A stretch of 64,000 bases of DNA from WJMD01 sp964596015 (lineage in GTDB: Bacteria; Joyebacterota; Joyebacteria; Joyebacterales; Joyebacteraceae), in assembly GCA_964596015.1 (NCBI GenBank), contig CAZQSB010000002.1:61199-125198 (forward strand), in the 5' to 3' direction. The notes below the pieces were generated by a model. That model saw only the letters and a program-made list of their open reading frames with translations, was not told where the DNA came from and did no database searches. A program made the position numbers and the translations under genes. Positions 16,803 to 25,366 of this stretch are shown in pieces (position 1 is the first letter of the stretch; each line of letters begins with the position of its first letter).

Positions 16803-17468
16803 GTGTCGCACGAGTGGTCGGAATACTGGCAGGATGCGCGGAATCTGAGATGGACCGTCGTGGACCAGGTCGTCCTCGACCGGATCGCCAACGTGCTGGG
16901 CTGGGGCCCGGAGCGGACGCTTCTCGAGCTGGGCGCCGGGCGCGGAATCCACAGCCAGAGGCTCTTCGATCTCATGCGGTGCGGCCGTCCGGACCTCTAC
17001 GAGGTCAACCCCGAGATGCTCCTGTTCATGGAGCGGATGGGCATGAACGCCATCGGAGATGACGCCGACCTCAAGCGGCAGTACGACGTCGTCTGGTCGT
17101 ACGGAGTCCCTGAGCACTTCGAGGAGCCGATGCGGCAGGAAATCATCGACCGGCACTTCGAGCTCTCCGGCGACTGGGTCCTTCTGGTCATCCCCAGGGC
17201 GACGTGGCTCAGAAGAGCGGTCGCGCGCACCGACCGCATCCCGGCGCGCGACTTCACCGACGACGAGCTCCGCGAACGTCTGGAACGCGGCTCGAAGCGT
17301 CACTGGAAGGACGGAGCCTCGACCGTCCGGGTCGAGCACTTCTGCCCGCTGTTCGGTGTCAGGCACATCGACGACACCGTCTACCCCACCGTCGACTCGC
17401 TCATCGGGTGGGCCCTCCCCGACGGCCTTCTCATCGGGTGGGCCAGAAGAGGGAACGGCGGGAGCTGA
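16803..17468 (+). CDS. Class I SAM-dependent methyltransferase-like protein
   Basis: 221 residues from a GTG at 16803, with GAGGG four nt upstream. The frame is open much further upstream across secD, but that part has no family signal. Motif I of class I methyltransferases is clear at LLELGAGRGIHSQRL. It is followed by DLYEVNPEMLLFM (acidic residue of motif II) and YDVVWSYGVPEHF (motif IV region). A downstream beta-strand DWVLLVIPRATW and the C-terminal repeat LIGWA complete the picture. Acceptor substrate is unknown. The gene stands alone and is convergent with pdxJ. Its last codons include a 15-bp direct repeat (17400-17414 and 17430-17444) that encodes LIGWA twice. Confidence 0.7.
   Translation: MSHEWSEYWQDARNLRWTVVDQVVLDRIANVLGWGPERTLLELGAGRGIHSQRLFDLMRCGRPDLYEVNPEMLLFMERMGMNAIGDDADLKRQYDVVWSYGVPEHFEEPMRQEIIDRHFELSGDWVLLVIPRATWLRRAVARTDRIPARDFTDDELRERLERGSKRHWKDGASTVRVEHFCPLFGVRHIDDTVYPTVDSLIGWALPDGLLIGWARRGNGGS
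17400..17444 (+). repeat. 15-bp direct repeat within the methyltransferase 3' end
   Basis: CTCATCGGGTGGGCC occurs at 17400-17414 and again, in frame, at 17430-17444, so LIGWA is encoded twice 30 bp apart. Confidence 0.85.
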
Positions 17469-17497
17469 CCCTTCGACCGGCCGGGAACAACGGGGGC

Positions 17498-17581
17498 GCG
17501 TCTCCTTGCGACCCGCCTCCAGCCGGCGTCTCCCTGCGACCCGCCTCTAGCCGGCGTCTCCCTGCGACCCGCCTCTAGCCG
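17498..17581. repeat. Tandem repeat, three 28-bp units, overlapping the pdxJ stop
   Basis: Units at 17498-17525, 17526-17553 and 17554-17581. On the minus strand each unit carries the last codons of pdxJ, GACGCCGGC followed by TAG (TGG in the outermost unit). The gene end appears to have been duplicated outward into the gap to the convergent methyltransferase gene. Confidence 0.9.
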
Positions 17582-18291
17582 GCGTCGAGTATCGCGAGCA
17601 TCTCCCGCACGGCCAGGTCGATGCCCACCATCACGGCCCTCGAGACGATGCTGTGGCCGATGCTGACCTCGTCGATCTCCCTGATGGCCGCCACCGGACC
17701 CGTGTTCAGATAGGTGAGCCCGTGGCCGCCGTGCACGCGAACACCCATCTCGCGCGCCGCAATGGCCGCCACGCGCACTTTCTCAAGCTCGCGCTCCGCG
17801 GACTCCGGGTCCGCGGCGTCGGCGTACAGTCCCGTATGGATCTCCACGATGTCGGCGCCGACGGCCTTCGCGCGCTCGACCTGCACGACGTCGGGGTCGA
17901 CGAACAGGCTGACCAGGACACCCTTCTCCTTGAGGGATCCGATGGCCCGGCGAACGCTCTTCTCCTCGGCCATGACGTCGAGGCCGCCCTGGGTCGTGAG
18001 CTCCCCCTCGCCCTCCGGAACCAGCGTCACCATGTCGGGGACGACTGCGAGCGCGACGTCGATGAGCTCGTCGGTCGCCTTCATCTCGAGATTGAAGACG
18101 CCCGCCACCGTCCTCTTCAGGACTTCGACGTCCCGGTCCTGAATGTGGCGGCGGTCTCCCCTGAGATGCACGGTGATGCCGGACGCCCCGGCAAGCTCGG
18201 CCTGCGCGGCGGCCCACACGGGGTCCGGCTCAGCGGCGCCGCGCGCCTGGCGGATGGTGGCAACATGATCAACGTTGACGGAGAGACGCAT
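17575..18291 (-). CDS. pdxJ: Pyridoxine 5'-phosphate synthase PdxJ
   Basis: 238 residues, the usual size. PdxJ condenses 1-deoxy-D-xylulose 5-phosphate with 3-amino-1-hydroxyacetone phosphate (the PdxA product) to make pyridoxine 5'-phosphate in the cytoplasmic DXP-dependent vitamin B6 pathway. The TIM-barrel signature motifs are present in order: LSVNVDHVATIRQARG at the N-terminus, GITVHLRGDRRHIQD, FNLEMKATDE with the catalytic Glu, VTLVPEGEGELTTQGG, VEIHTGLYA, VHGGHGLTYLNTGP and IGHSIVSRAVMVG. It lies 10 bp downstream of the polysaccharide deacetylase gene and is probably cotranscribed. The pdxA gene is also in this window, 12 kb away in another operon. The stop codon is part of a tandem repeat. 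Confidence 0.97.
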   Translation of the reverse strand: MRLSVNVDHVATIRQARGAAEPDPVWAAAQAELAGASGITVHLRGDRRHIQDRDVEVLKRTVAGVFNLEMKATDELIDVALAVVPDMVTLVPEGEGELTTQGGLDVMAEEKSVRRAIGSLKEKGVLVSLFVDPDVVQVERAKAVGADIVEIHTGLYADAADPESAERELEKVRVAAIAAREMGVRVHGGHGLTYLNTGPVAAIREIDEVSIGHSIVSRAVMVGIDLAVREMLAILDAG

Positions 18292-18301
18292 GCTGTTCCT
18301 C

Positions 18302-19492
18302 CTATTCGACCAGCTCGGACACGAAGACCAGCTCGACGCCGCGAGCCTCGAGGTCCGGAAGGAGCGCCGCGAGCTCGAGAAGCGTCTCGGGTGTCGGGTG
18401 CCCGATGCCGATGGCCGACCCGCGCTCGCGCGCGACCGACTCGAGGTCGGAGATCCTCGTCACGATGTCGGCCTCGCCGTACTCGTCGAGCAGCGTGTCG
18501 ATGAACAATGTGTTCCGAGCGTGCGGGACCGAAGCCCTTTCGGCCTCGAGGAACCCGACCGACTCGGGCGTCGTCATGCTGTCCACGTAGAAGTACCCCA
18601 GTCTGTCGAGCGCCCACATGACGGCTCGCATCCTGAGTCGGTCCTTGGAGAGGGCGGAGCCCATGTGGTGGTTCGCTCCGGCGGCGTGGGGAACCGTTTC
18701 GGCGGCCTCGGCCACCAGGCGGCGGATCTCCGGCACGGTGTGTGACAGAAGAAGCGCGCCGTCGCCCGGGTCGACGTCCGGGTACCCCGCGGGCTCCATC
18801 GGGATGTGCAGGATGACTTCCTTCCCGGCCGCGTGCGCCGCATCGGCGATCTCGCGGGCGTAGGGCGTATGGGGAAGGATCGAGATGGTGAGGGGAGCGT
18901 CGAGGCTCAGGAGACCCTCGACCGTCTCGCTTCGGTTGTACCCGAAATCGTCGATGATGATGGCGACCGCCGGTCCCTCGCGCCGCTCCGCGGGCGCCTC
19001 GCCCCTCGTCTCGCGAAGGACGATCCTGTGGGTCTCCCGCTCGTCGAAGCCGAGCCGGAGCTCGAGCTTCGACTGGCCGAGATAGTCGGGCTCGCTCTCG
19101 GTGCCGCGGATGACGCCCCCGCCGGCTTTCCTCGCCGTCTCGGTCAGGCGGATGTTCGCCCTGTAGAGAGGGTAGCCCTGAGGCAGCGCTCCGTCGAGCG
19201 TCCAGTGGGTCCAGGTCTCGCCGTCCTCGCTCCGTTCCTCCCCGGAGCGTGAGACGCCCCGCGCGCCCATTCTCACCAGCGTCTCGGACAGGGCGTCGTC
19301 GAGCGACGCGGACCGCTCGCCGACGTCGCCTCCGACCCAGGCCATGTCGATGCCGCCGACGAGTCCTCCCTCGGAGAGGATCTCCATGAGCGCGAGCGCC
19401 GCGACCACGACGAGGGCGCCGATGATGATCCAGAGCCGCACGGAGCTGGCGACCGTACGCCGTCGACCGCGCCGCGAGCGTCCCTTCGGCAT
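18302..19492 (-). CDS. Divergent polysaccharide deacetylase (YibQ/DUF610 family), membrane-anchored
   Basis: 396 residues from an ATG at 19492 behind GAAGGAG. A basic N-terminus, MPKGRSRRGRRR, precedes one TM (about residues 18-40), so the C-terminal domain should be periplasmic. The divergent polysaccharide deacetylase domain (Pfam Polysacc_deac_2) occupies the C-terminal half: VAIIIDDFGYN, LTISILPHTPYA, EVILHIPMEPAGYPDVDPG, GANHHMGSALS, YFYVDSMTTPESVG and GIGHPTPETL. These retain the Asp and His residues typical of the family's metal site. The substrate is presumably a cell-wall or envelope polysaccharide, by inference. It is cotranscribed with pdxJ from a good promoter. Confidence 0.88.
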   Translation of the reverse strand: MPKGRSRRGRRRTVASSVRLWIIIGALVVVAALALMEILSEGGLVGGIDMAWVGGDVGERSASLDDALSETLVRMGARGVSRSGEERSEDGETWTHWTLDGALPQGYPLYRANIRLTETARKAGGGVIRGTESEPDYLGQSKLELRLGFDERETHRIVLRETRGEAPAERREGPAVAIIIDDFGYNRSETVEGLLSLDAPLTISILPHTPYAREIADAAHAAGKEVILHIPMEPAGYPDVDPGDGALLLSHTVPEIRRLVAEAAETVPHAAGANHHMGSALSKDRLRMRAVMWALDRLGYFYVDSMTTPESVGFLEAERASVPHARNTLFIDTLLDEYGEADIVTRISDLESVARERGSAIGIGHPTPETLLELAALLPDLEARGVELVFVSELVE

Positions 19493-19543
19493 CGAGATCT
19501 CTCCTTCAGACAGGAAGTGTGCGCACGTGAATGAACATGCCGG

Positions 19544-19572
19544 ATTCTAGAGGCCGCCGACCGGCCGGTCAA
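19544..19572 (-). promoter_or_regulatory. Promoter for the deacetylase-pdxJ operon
   Basis: Minus-strand -35 TTGACC (19567-19572), 17-bp spacer, -10 TAGAAT (19544-19549), 51 bp upstream of the start. Confidence 0.65.
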
Positions 19573-19608
19573 CCGTGGGACGCCGGAGTCGCCGGGCACA
19601 AAGAAGAA

Positions 19609-19631
19609 GGGCGACGCCTCAAGCGTCGCCC
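19609..19631 (-). terminator. Intrinsic terminator after the lipoprotein gene at 19657
   Basis: Perfect 9-bp stem GGGCGACGC / GCGTCGCCC with a 5-nt loop, followed on the minus strand by the T-rich tract TTCTTCTTT. It starts 26 bp after the stop codon. Confidence 0.8.
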
Positions 19632-19656
19632 CTCGCGTTCATTCCCGTGGTCGTGT

Positions 19657-20343
19657 TTATTCGAGGAAGGCCGCCTTCAGACGACCGAAGCTCGTCTCCT
19701 CGACCTCCGGCTGAAGCGGCTGGAACGCGCCGCGGTCGTCGGCGAGGTCCTGCCACTTGACGATCTCGAAGAGGGGGTCGCCGTCCTCCGGGTTGGTCTC
19801 GAGCGGGTCGATGCGGAACACGAACTCGACGTCGGCGTCCGCGCGACGCTGGAGGTTGTTGGGGAACCAGACCATGAGGTCCGTGCTCAATCGATACGTC
19901 CAGAGGTCATCCATGGGGTCGAGCGGATCCTCGCCCTCGTTATGCTCGTACGGACCGGTGGTCAGCGTCAGCGTGATCTTCTCGACCTCGTTCGCCGGGT
20001 CCTGGACCGGGACGACGCCGAACATCTTCTCGTGGATGCTCCGCTCCATCGCCTTTCCCCAGTACTCGGGTAGGTCGGCGTTCTGGTCGAGGTCGACCTG
20101 CGCAAGATGGAACGTGAACTCCTCGGCGAGACAGTCCATGTACTCGTCGAGGTTTCTCTCTTCGTAGGCGCTGCTGAGGTTGTAGATGACGTTGTCGCGG
20201 GTCGTCCGAGGCTTGTACTGCACCGGTTCCACGGGCGGACCATCGGTCGTGGGAGGCGCAAAGAGGTCGCATCCGGCGGCTGTCAGGACGAACACCGACA
20301 CGGCGGCCGCGAGGGCGGCCCGGAAGATAAGGGACGTTCTCAT
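19657..20343 (-). CDS. Lipoprotein with WGxxK-type C-terminal tail
   Basis: 228 residues from an ATG at 20343 behind AGGAGGTGAC. The lipoprotein signal ends in TAAGC (lipobox Cys near residue 25), so the mature protein is lipid-anchored. A helical segment, VIYNLSSAYEERNLDEYMD, is followed by an alternating beta region. That layout resembles a cystatin/NTF2-like alpha+beta fold, although no family can be named. It is a paralog of the adjacent lipoprotein at 20541-21149: both keep a helix with D-C-x-x-[ED]-[ED]-F-x-F, then I[ST]LTLT, then a W-containing strand. The C-terminus SFGRLKAAFLE is a variant of the shared exported-protein tail. It has its own promoter and an intrinsic terminator. Function is unknown. 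Confidence 0.8.
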   Translation of the reverse strand: MRTSLIFRAALAAAVSVFVLTAAGCDLFAPPTTDGPPVEPVQYKPRTTRDNVIYNLSSAYEERNLDEYMDCLAEEFTFHLAQVDLDQNADLPEYWGKAMERSIHEKMFGVVPVQDPANEVEKITLTLTTGPYEHNEGEDPLDPMDDLWTYRLSTDLMVWFPNNLQRRADADVEFVFRIDPLETNPEDGDPLFEIVKWQDLADDRGAFQPLQPEVEETSFGRLKAAFLE

Positions 20344-20386
20344 CTGTGTGTCACCTCCTGGTGTTCCCTCACTCACACCGCTCTAC

Positions 20387-20415
20387 AGTATAGCAAGAAA
20401 CCACTGCCCGGTCAA
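20387..20415 (-). promoter_or_regulatory. Promoter for the lipoprotein at 19657-20343
   Basis: Minus-strand -35 TTGACC (20410-20415), 17-bp spacer, -10 TATACT (20387-20392), 43 bp upstream of the start. Both boxes are close to consensus. Confidence 0.75.
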
Positions 20416-20540
20416 TTGACGGCCCTCTGGGCCTGTTCATTCAACGCCGGCGCGGGCGGAGTGAACGGGCCGTCAGGAAGTGATGAAAGAAGCTGTCCGG
20501 GATGATGCAATGAACGTGCCGACACGTCGATAGCGGGGCG

Positions 20541-21149
20541 TCAGCCCCGGAAGTCGCCCTTGAGGACGCCCCACGTGTCGTAGTCGGGATACGAGGTCCG
20601 GCGGTCGACCCACTTGTAGATGGCCCACGTCCCGGTGTCCCGGAATCGCATATAGAGGGTCATCCGGCCCTTGTAGACGGCCTCCTCGGTCAGGTCGCCT
20701 GACTGCCAGACGACGACGAGCTCGTAGTCGTCCTGACGATAGATGTCTTCCGGCGACGTGATGGGTTGATCGTCCTGCACCTGGGTGAGGGTCAGCGAGA
20801 TCTCGGCGGCCTGAGGGAAGATGCTCTGGACGTATCTGGTCTCGTCGTCCAACGTCCAGTTGGCGTAGCGGTCCTCGGCCTCCTGCCCGGCGTCCAGCGA
20901 GTCAGAGGGGTCGACGTAGAACCGGAAGTCGTCGGTGAAGCAGTCGGAGTAGTTACCCGTGCTCTCGTACTCCATGGCGTTCCTGAGATTGCGGAGCACC
21001 GCTTCCGTATAGGCCGGCGTCTCCCACGGCGTGTCGTCCTCGCTGGGAGGTCCGTCCGGCTCCCTCGGCGTCAGGAGGCAGCCTCCCTGGAGGAAGGCGC
21101 CCGCTGCGAAGATCGCCAGGACCAGAAGCGCTCGTCTCCCGTTCGACAC
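20541..21149 (-). CDS. Lipoprotein, paralog of 19657-20343, with WGxxK tail
   Basis: 202 residues from a GTG at 21149 with AGGAGG 4 nt upstream. Longer in-frame starts overlap the barrel gene and lack a signal peptide. The signal ends in a lipobox-like QGGC at about residue 23. The mature domain matches the neighbouring lipoprotein: a helix LRNLRNAMEYESTGNYSDC, an FRFYVDP segment, EISLTLTQV and a W-rich strand before the end. The last residues, DTWGVLKGDFRG, form the same C-terminal tail. The gene starts 8 bp after the stop of the barrel gene and is therefore part of the holB-to-barrel operon. Function is unknown; an accessory role to the barrel is possible given the coupling. Confidence 0.8.
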   Translation of the reverse strand: MSNGRRALLVLAIFAAGAFLQGGCLLTPREPDGPPSEDDTPWETPAYTEAVLRNLRNAMEYESTGNYSDCFTDDFRFYVDPSDSLDAGQEAEDRYANWTLDDETRYVQSIFPQAAEISLTLTQVQDDQPITSPEDIYRQDDYELVVVWQSGDLTEEAVYKGRMTLYMRFRDTGTWAIYKWVDRRTSYPDYDTWGVLKGDFRG

Positions 21150-21157
21150 GTGTCCTC

Positions 21158-23059
21158 CTAGAACGTCCTCACGATGTTGAGCGAGATGTCCCAGATCTCC
21201 CGCTGACGCTCGACGATGTTGGTGGCGTCGCGGTGCTTGCGACCGAGCGTCGCGCGAAACTCGGTCCCGTTCTCGAACGTGTGGGTCGCGGTCGCCTTGC
21301 CCGAGATGCTCGTATCGAAGCGTTCCCAGGCGAACTGGCGCTCGCCCTCGCTGAAGGTCCATCTGGTCTGGACGCTGTAATCGTGCGCGAATTCAAGGTC
21401 GATGAACTCGAAGAGCCTGTATCTCAGTGACAGCGACAGCCTGTGCTCGTCCCGCTCGCTGTTCTTGCCGTACCTCTCGACGCCGTCCTCCCCCTCAATG
21501 TAAGAGCCCTCATCCTGCCCGCGGTACGCGTGCTGGATCGACAGGTTCACCGGGTCGATGACCTTCCAGTCGGCCGCGGTCGTGACGTTGAAGTTCCGGA
21601 TCAGGAAGTTGGACTCCTCTTCGTACCGGTAGAACGTGTAGTCGGCCGAGAGGGTGTACGTCTGCTTCACGCTGAACCTGGGAGAGAAGATCTTCCTGAC
21701 CCAGGGCGAGACCGCGTACGTCTCCGAGGTCTTGGTGTCCCCGCTTCGTGTCGTCCTGATGTAGATGAGCTGGTCCTCTCGGACCCGGACGTTCAGCCCC
21801 GCCGAGATGTCCCTCCTCGGCTGATAGCGAAGCTCGAGCGAACCCTCCTGGTCGTAGATGTCGCGGTCCTGGTCGTTGTTCCTCGTATCATCGAACATAT
21901 GCGCGACCAGGCCCACGCGCCACTGCACCGACGCGTCGAGCTCGTCGCCGAAGCTGTGAGACAGCGTCGCCCCGAAAGACCCCGAGCGCTGTTCGCCCGT
22001 CCTGAAGTCGAAGTACTCGTTCCTCTTCCTCTCGGACCGCATGCTGACGGACAGGTTGGTCTCGCCGAGCGTGTACGAGATACTGGCGTCGACACCGCGC
22101 GACTCGATGTCGCTGTCCTTCGAGGACTCGATGTCATAGTTCGCCTTCGACTTGCTGTAGTGGAAATTGACCTTGGTGGTGAGCCCCTCCAGGAGACCGA
22201 GTGTCGTCTGGATATTGGCCGTCTCGCTGTCCTGCTCGCGTCGCTCGGTCTGCTGTTCCTTGGGATACTCCTTGACGCCGGCGGTCCGGGACAGACTGCC
22301 CCGGACGCTGTGATCCGAGAACCTGTAGTCGAAGGTGGCGCGGATCGTGTTGCTGAACGACTCGTCGGTGCTCTCGAGGGCGCCCTGCTCCGCGTCGAGC
22401 AGCGAGTGCGTTCCGTTGTAACCGATCTCGGTGTTCAGGTTGTCCCCGCGCTTGTACCTGAGGGAGGCGTTGATCGACTGGTTCGAACCCTGGCTTTTGA
22501 CGTTTGAGTACTCGTTCTTCTCGATGCCGGCCGTCGACCCGAGCGAGAATGTCAGACCCGAGAGGAAGCTCTTGTTGTAGCCGGTCGAGAGACTGACCGT
22601 CTCCCTGTTGCGGAACGTTCTGGTCTCCTCCGCCGTGTCCTCGTTCCTGACGTCGACCTGCTTCACGCGGTTGTACTTGAGCCCGGTGGAGATGGCGCTC
22701 GACACGTTGAGGTTGAGCGTCGCGTTCCAGTTCTCCTGCCGGTTGTCCCGGTCGAGGACGTCGTTCCTCCTCGTGACGATGTTCGTCGAGGCCCGGAAGT
22801 TCATCTTCGGCGAGAGTCGGTACGACATGTTGAAGTCGTGACGCCAGCTCGAGATATCCTGGTCTCTGTCATAGGAGAGGTCGTACGTCGGGTGGAAACC
22901 GCTTTCGATTGCCGTCTCGCCCTGGCTCAGGAACTCCTGCTGGGGGGCCTGGTCCTCGGCCTCCTCCTCCTCGTCCTCCCCGTCCTGCCCGAAGGCCGGA
23001 GCGGCGAGCGCGACGAGCGCCGCGACGAGCGCGATCCTGAGAAGTCGTTCCAGGTTCAA
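21158..23059 (-). CDS. Outer-membrane beta-barrel protein of unknown function
   Basis: 633 residues; the ATG at 23059 overlaps the ksgA stop by 4 bp. A signal peptide spans about residues 1-24 (ending PAFGQ), followed by a very acidic stretch EDEEEEAED. The rest is a long series of alternating amphipathic beta strands rich in aromatic and charged residues, such as FNMSYRLSPKMNFRAS, GLTFSLGSTAGIEKNE and LSLSLRYRLFEFIDLEF. It ends in a final strand with terminal Phe (DISLNIVRTF), the classic C-terminal signature for BAM-dependent insertion. I predict a barrel with many strands. No plug, TonB box or porin family signature is evident. Its fusion to a housekeeping operon, with a lipoprotein gene 8 bp downstream, is unusual. 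Confidence 0.75.
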   Translation of the reverse strand: MNLERLLRIALVAALVALAAPAFGQDGEDEEEEAEDQAPQQEFLSQGETAIESGFHPTYDLSYDRDQDISSWRHDFNMSYRLSPKMNFRASTNIVTRRNDVLDRDNRQENWNATLNLNVSSAISTGLKYNRVKQVDVRNEDTAEETRTFRNRETVSLSTGYNKSFLSGLTFSLGSTAGIEKNEYSNVKSQGSNQSINASLRYKRGDNLNTEIGYNGTHSLLDAEQGALESTDESFSNTIRATFDYRFSDHSVRGSLSRTAGVKEYPKEQQTERREQDSETANIQTTLGLLEGLTTKVNFHYSKSKANYDIESSKDSDIESRGVDASISYTLGETNLSVSMRSERKRNEYFDFRTGEQRSGSFGATLSHSFGDELDASVQWRVGLVAHMFDDTRNNDQDRDIYDQEGSLELRYQPRRDISAGLNVRVREDQLIYIRTTRSGDTKTSETYAVSPWVRKIFSPRFSVKQTYTLSADYTFYRYEEESNFLIRNFNVTTAADWKVIDPVNLSIQHAYRGQDEGSYIEGEDGVERYGKNSERDEHRLSLSLRYRLFEFIDLEFAHDYSVQTRWTFSEGERQFAWERFDTSISGKATATHTFENGTEFRATLGRKHRDATNIVERQREIWDISLNIVRTF

Positions 23060-23934
23060 CGGTCTTCTCCACCGGGTTTACCGGACTGACTGCTCCTGAG
23101 CGAGTCGAGAGTGAGCGCGAGGTGATCGAACTCCGACACGCTCAGCGTCTCACCGCGCCGCGTCAGGTCGATGCCGCACGCCCGCGACAGCTCCTCCGGT
23201 TCCACGCCGGTCGGCTCGAGGACAGGACGAAGTCCCGACCGGAGCATCTTGCGCCGCCGTCCGAACGCCGCGCGCACGACCTCTTCGAAGACGTCCGGCG
23301 GCGCTTCGAGTTCCGGCCCGCCCCGGAGATCGATCTCAACGACGGCGGAATCCACCGCCGGTCGGGGCACGAAGCAGGTGCGTCGGACCTGGAGCAGCCG
23401 ACGGACGTCGGCCTTCGATCGAAGCATCACCGTGAGCGCCGAGTAGTCCGGCTCTCCGGCGTCCGCCGCGAGTCTGGAGCCGACCTCGGCCTGCACCATG
23501 ACGACGGCGCGCCGCACGACGCTGGACGCCTCGACGATCTTCCCGAGGACCGGGCTTGTGATTCCGTATGGGAGGTTCCCGGCCACGACGAGCCCGGTCA
23601 CACCCTTCTCCTTCGCCACGTCCGCGAGGTCGAGCTCCAGGAAGTCCGTCTCGATGAGCTCGAGTCCCGGGACGTCGCCGTACTCCCGCCGGAACGCCTC
23701 GGCGATCCCGGCGTCCAGCTCGACGGCGACGACGCTGCGGGCCCGCTCCACGAGCCCGAACGTGATCGCCCCGAATCCGGGCCCCACCTCCACGACAACG
23801 TCTTCCGGCTTCGGATCGATTGCCTCGACGACCTTCGCCGCCGCGTTCCGGTCGGCGAGAAAGCTCTGCCCTCGTTCCTTCGAGGGCGCAAGCCCGTACT
23901 TCCTGAGCATCGCGCCGGGGGAGGCGGCTCTCAC
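23056..23934 (-). CDS. ksgA: 16S rRNA (adenine1518-N6/adenine1519-N6)-dimethyltransferase
   Basis: 292 residues from a GTG at 23934 behind GGGGGAG; the start overlaps the tatD/radical-SAM stop (GTGA). KsgA (RsmA) dimethylates two adjacent adenines in the 3' terminal hairpin of 16S rRNA late in 30S assembly, using S-adenosylmethionine. The diagnostic motifs are present: GQSFLADRN (the family's GQ-x-FL), SAM motif I VEVGPGFG (48-55), the acidic residue of VAVELD, ETDFLELD, the catalytic NLPY (120-123) and FVPRPAVDSAVV. The C-terminal helical domain is normal in length. It is downstream of metG and tatD, an order also known from Bacillus subtilis. Confidence 0.96.
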   Translation of the reverse strand: MRAASPGAMLRKYGLAPSKERGQSFLADRNAAAKVVEAIDPKPEDVVVEVGPGFGAITFGLVERARSVVAVELDAGIAEAFRREYGDVPGLELIETDFLELDLADVAKEKGVTGLVVAGNLPYGITSPVLGKIVEASSVVRRAVVMVQAEVGSRLAADAGEPDYSALTVMLRSKADVRRLLQVRRTCFVPRPAVDSAVVEIDLRGGPELEAPPDVFEEVVRAAFGRRRKMLRSGLRPVLEPTGVEPEELSRACGIDLTRRGETLSVSEFDHLALTLDSLRSSQSGKPGGEDR

Positions 23935-25331
23935 GACCGCTCCCCCGAGGCCGGGCTCAGAAGACCGACCCCGCCTCCGCGCACCCTCAGCGGCACCCCG
24001 AGCTCGGCGGCGAGCTTCCGGACCTCCTCGACGTCGACGCCCGGGACGTCAACAAGGCTCGCCGTCACGTCGAGTCCCGCTCGGACGGACTCCCTGATGA
24101 AGGCGAGAACGTGCTGGAAGGCGTCCTCTCCCCTCTTGGGGCGGCAGACCCGGTTGTATGTCCCGGCGTCCGGCGCGTTGAGGCTGACCGACACGGCGTC
24201 GGCGACCTCTGCCAGCTCGGGGACGATGTTCCTGTTCCAGATCATGCTGCCGTGGCCGTTCGTATTGACGCGGACGCGCGCGCCCTTCTCCTTGAGCTCC
24301 CGGGCGATCTCGAGAAGCGCGTCCAGCCGCATGGTCGGCTCGCCGTATCCGCAGAAGACGATCTCCTCGTAGCGAGCTGGGTCGCCCACCGCGTCGATGA
24401 CTTCCCGGACCGTCGGCTCGCGATCGAGCCGGAGATTGTACCCCCAGAGGATGTCGCTCTGGTATCGCACGCAGAAGCTGCACGCGTTCGAGCAGCGGTT
24501 CGTGATGTTGAGGTACAGGTTTCCCCACATCTCGTACGCCACGGCCGGAGGTGGTCGCTCGGGGATCCGGAACAGGCGCATCGCGTTGCCGGTCGTTGCC
24601 CGTCCCAGGTCCTGCACCGACATCCCGCGGAGCTCGGCCACCCTCTCGGCAACGAGCGCGACGTACGCGGGCTCGTTGCGCTTTCCTCGGTGCGGTGTCG
24701 GAGCGAGCCACGGCGCGTCGGTCTCGAGAAGCAGCATTCTCCGGGGAACGGTCCTCGCGACCTCGGCCAGCCGTCCGGCCGACGAGAACGTCACCGGCCC
24801 GCCGACGCCGACGTGGAATCCGCGTCTCACGACCTGTTCGGCGTAGGCCGCGTCGCCGGGGAAGCAGTGCATCACGCCGCCCACCTCGCCCGCGCACTCG
24901 TCGTCCACGATCTCGAGGACGTCGTCGAGCGCGTCCCGGTTGTGGATGATGAGCGGTAGCTCGAGACGCCTGGCCAGACGGATGTGCTCCCGGAACGAGC
25001 GCTGCTGCTCCTCGCGGGGCGAGAGGTCGCGGTAGTAGTCGAGCCCCGTCTCGCCTACCGCGACGACGCGCTCGTCGGCCGCCATGGAGGCGAGCTCATC
25101 GAGCGTCGCCTCGTCGACCGAGGCCGCGTCGTGCGGATGAACGCCGACCGACGCGTAGATGAAATCGTAGCGCGCTGCCAGGTCGACGGCGTTCCTGCTG
25201 GTCTCGAGGTTGAAGCCCACATTGACGATGAAGCTGATCCCCGCGGCGCGGGCGCGGACGATGACGTCGGCGCGGTCCTCGTCGTAGTCGTTCAGATCGA
25301 GGTGCGCGTGGGTGTCCGCCAGAAGAGGCAT
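23931..25331 (-). CDS. TatD-family hydrolase fused to a TatD-linked radical SAM domain
   Basis: 466 residues. Residues about 1-260 are a TatD-type metal-dependent nuclease/hydrolase: LLADTHAHLDL (H-x-H), VGETGLDYYRD, LPLIIHNRDA, GVMHCFPGD and LLETDAPWLAP give the metal ligands. Residues about 270-466 are a radical SAM domain with NITNRCSNACSFC (the C-x3-C-x2-C cluster motif), CGYGEPTMRLDAL and VRVNTNGHG. This matches the family known as 'radical SAM, TatD-linked'. The two domains are in one uninterrupted frame here. The ATG at 25331 gives the usual TatD N-terminus. A GTG at 25367, overlapping the metG stop (TAGTG) behind AAGGTGAG, is an alternative that would add 12 residues. The substrate of the radical SAM half is unknown. 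Confidence 0.92.
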   Translation of the reverse strand: MPLLADTHAHLDLNDYDEDRADVIVRARAAGISFIVNVGFNLETSRNAVDLAARYDFIYASVGVHPHDAASVDEATLDELASMAADERVVAVGETGLDYYRDLSPREEQQRSFREHIRLARRLELPLIIHNRDALDDVLEIVDDECAGEVGGVMHCFPGDAAYAEQVVRRGFHVGVGGPVTFSSAGRLAEVARTVPRRMLLLETDAPWLAPTPHRGKRNEPAYVALVAERVAELRGMSVQDLGRATTGNAMRLFRIPERPPPAVAYEMWGNLYLNITNRCSNACSFCVRYQSDILWGYNLRLDREPTVREVIDAVGDPARYEEIVFCGYGEPTMRLDALLEIARELKEKGARVRVNTNGHGSMIWNRNIVPELAEVADAVSVSLNAPDAGTYNRVCRPKRGEDAFQHVLAFIRESVRAGLDVTASLVDVPGVDVEEVRKLAAELGVPLRVRGGGVGLLSPASGERS

Positions 25332-25366
25332 GTCGTCCGCGGTCCGGCCGGGCCTGTCGGTGTCCA

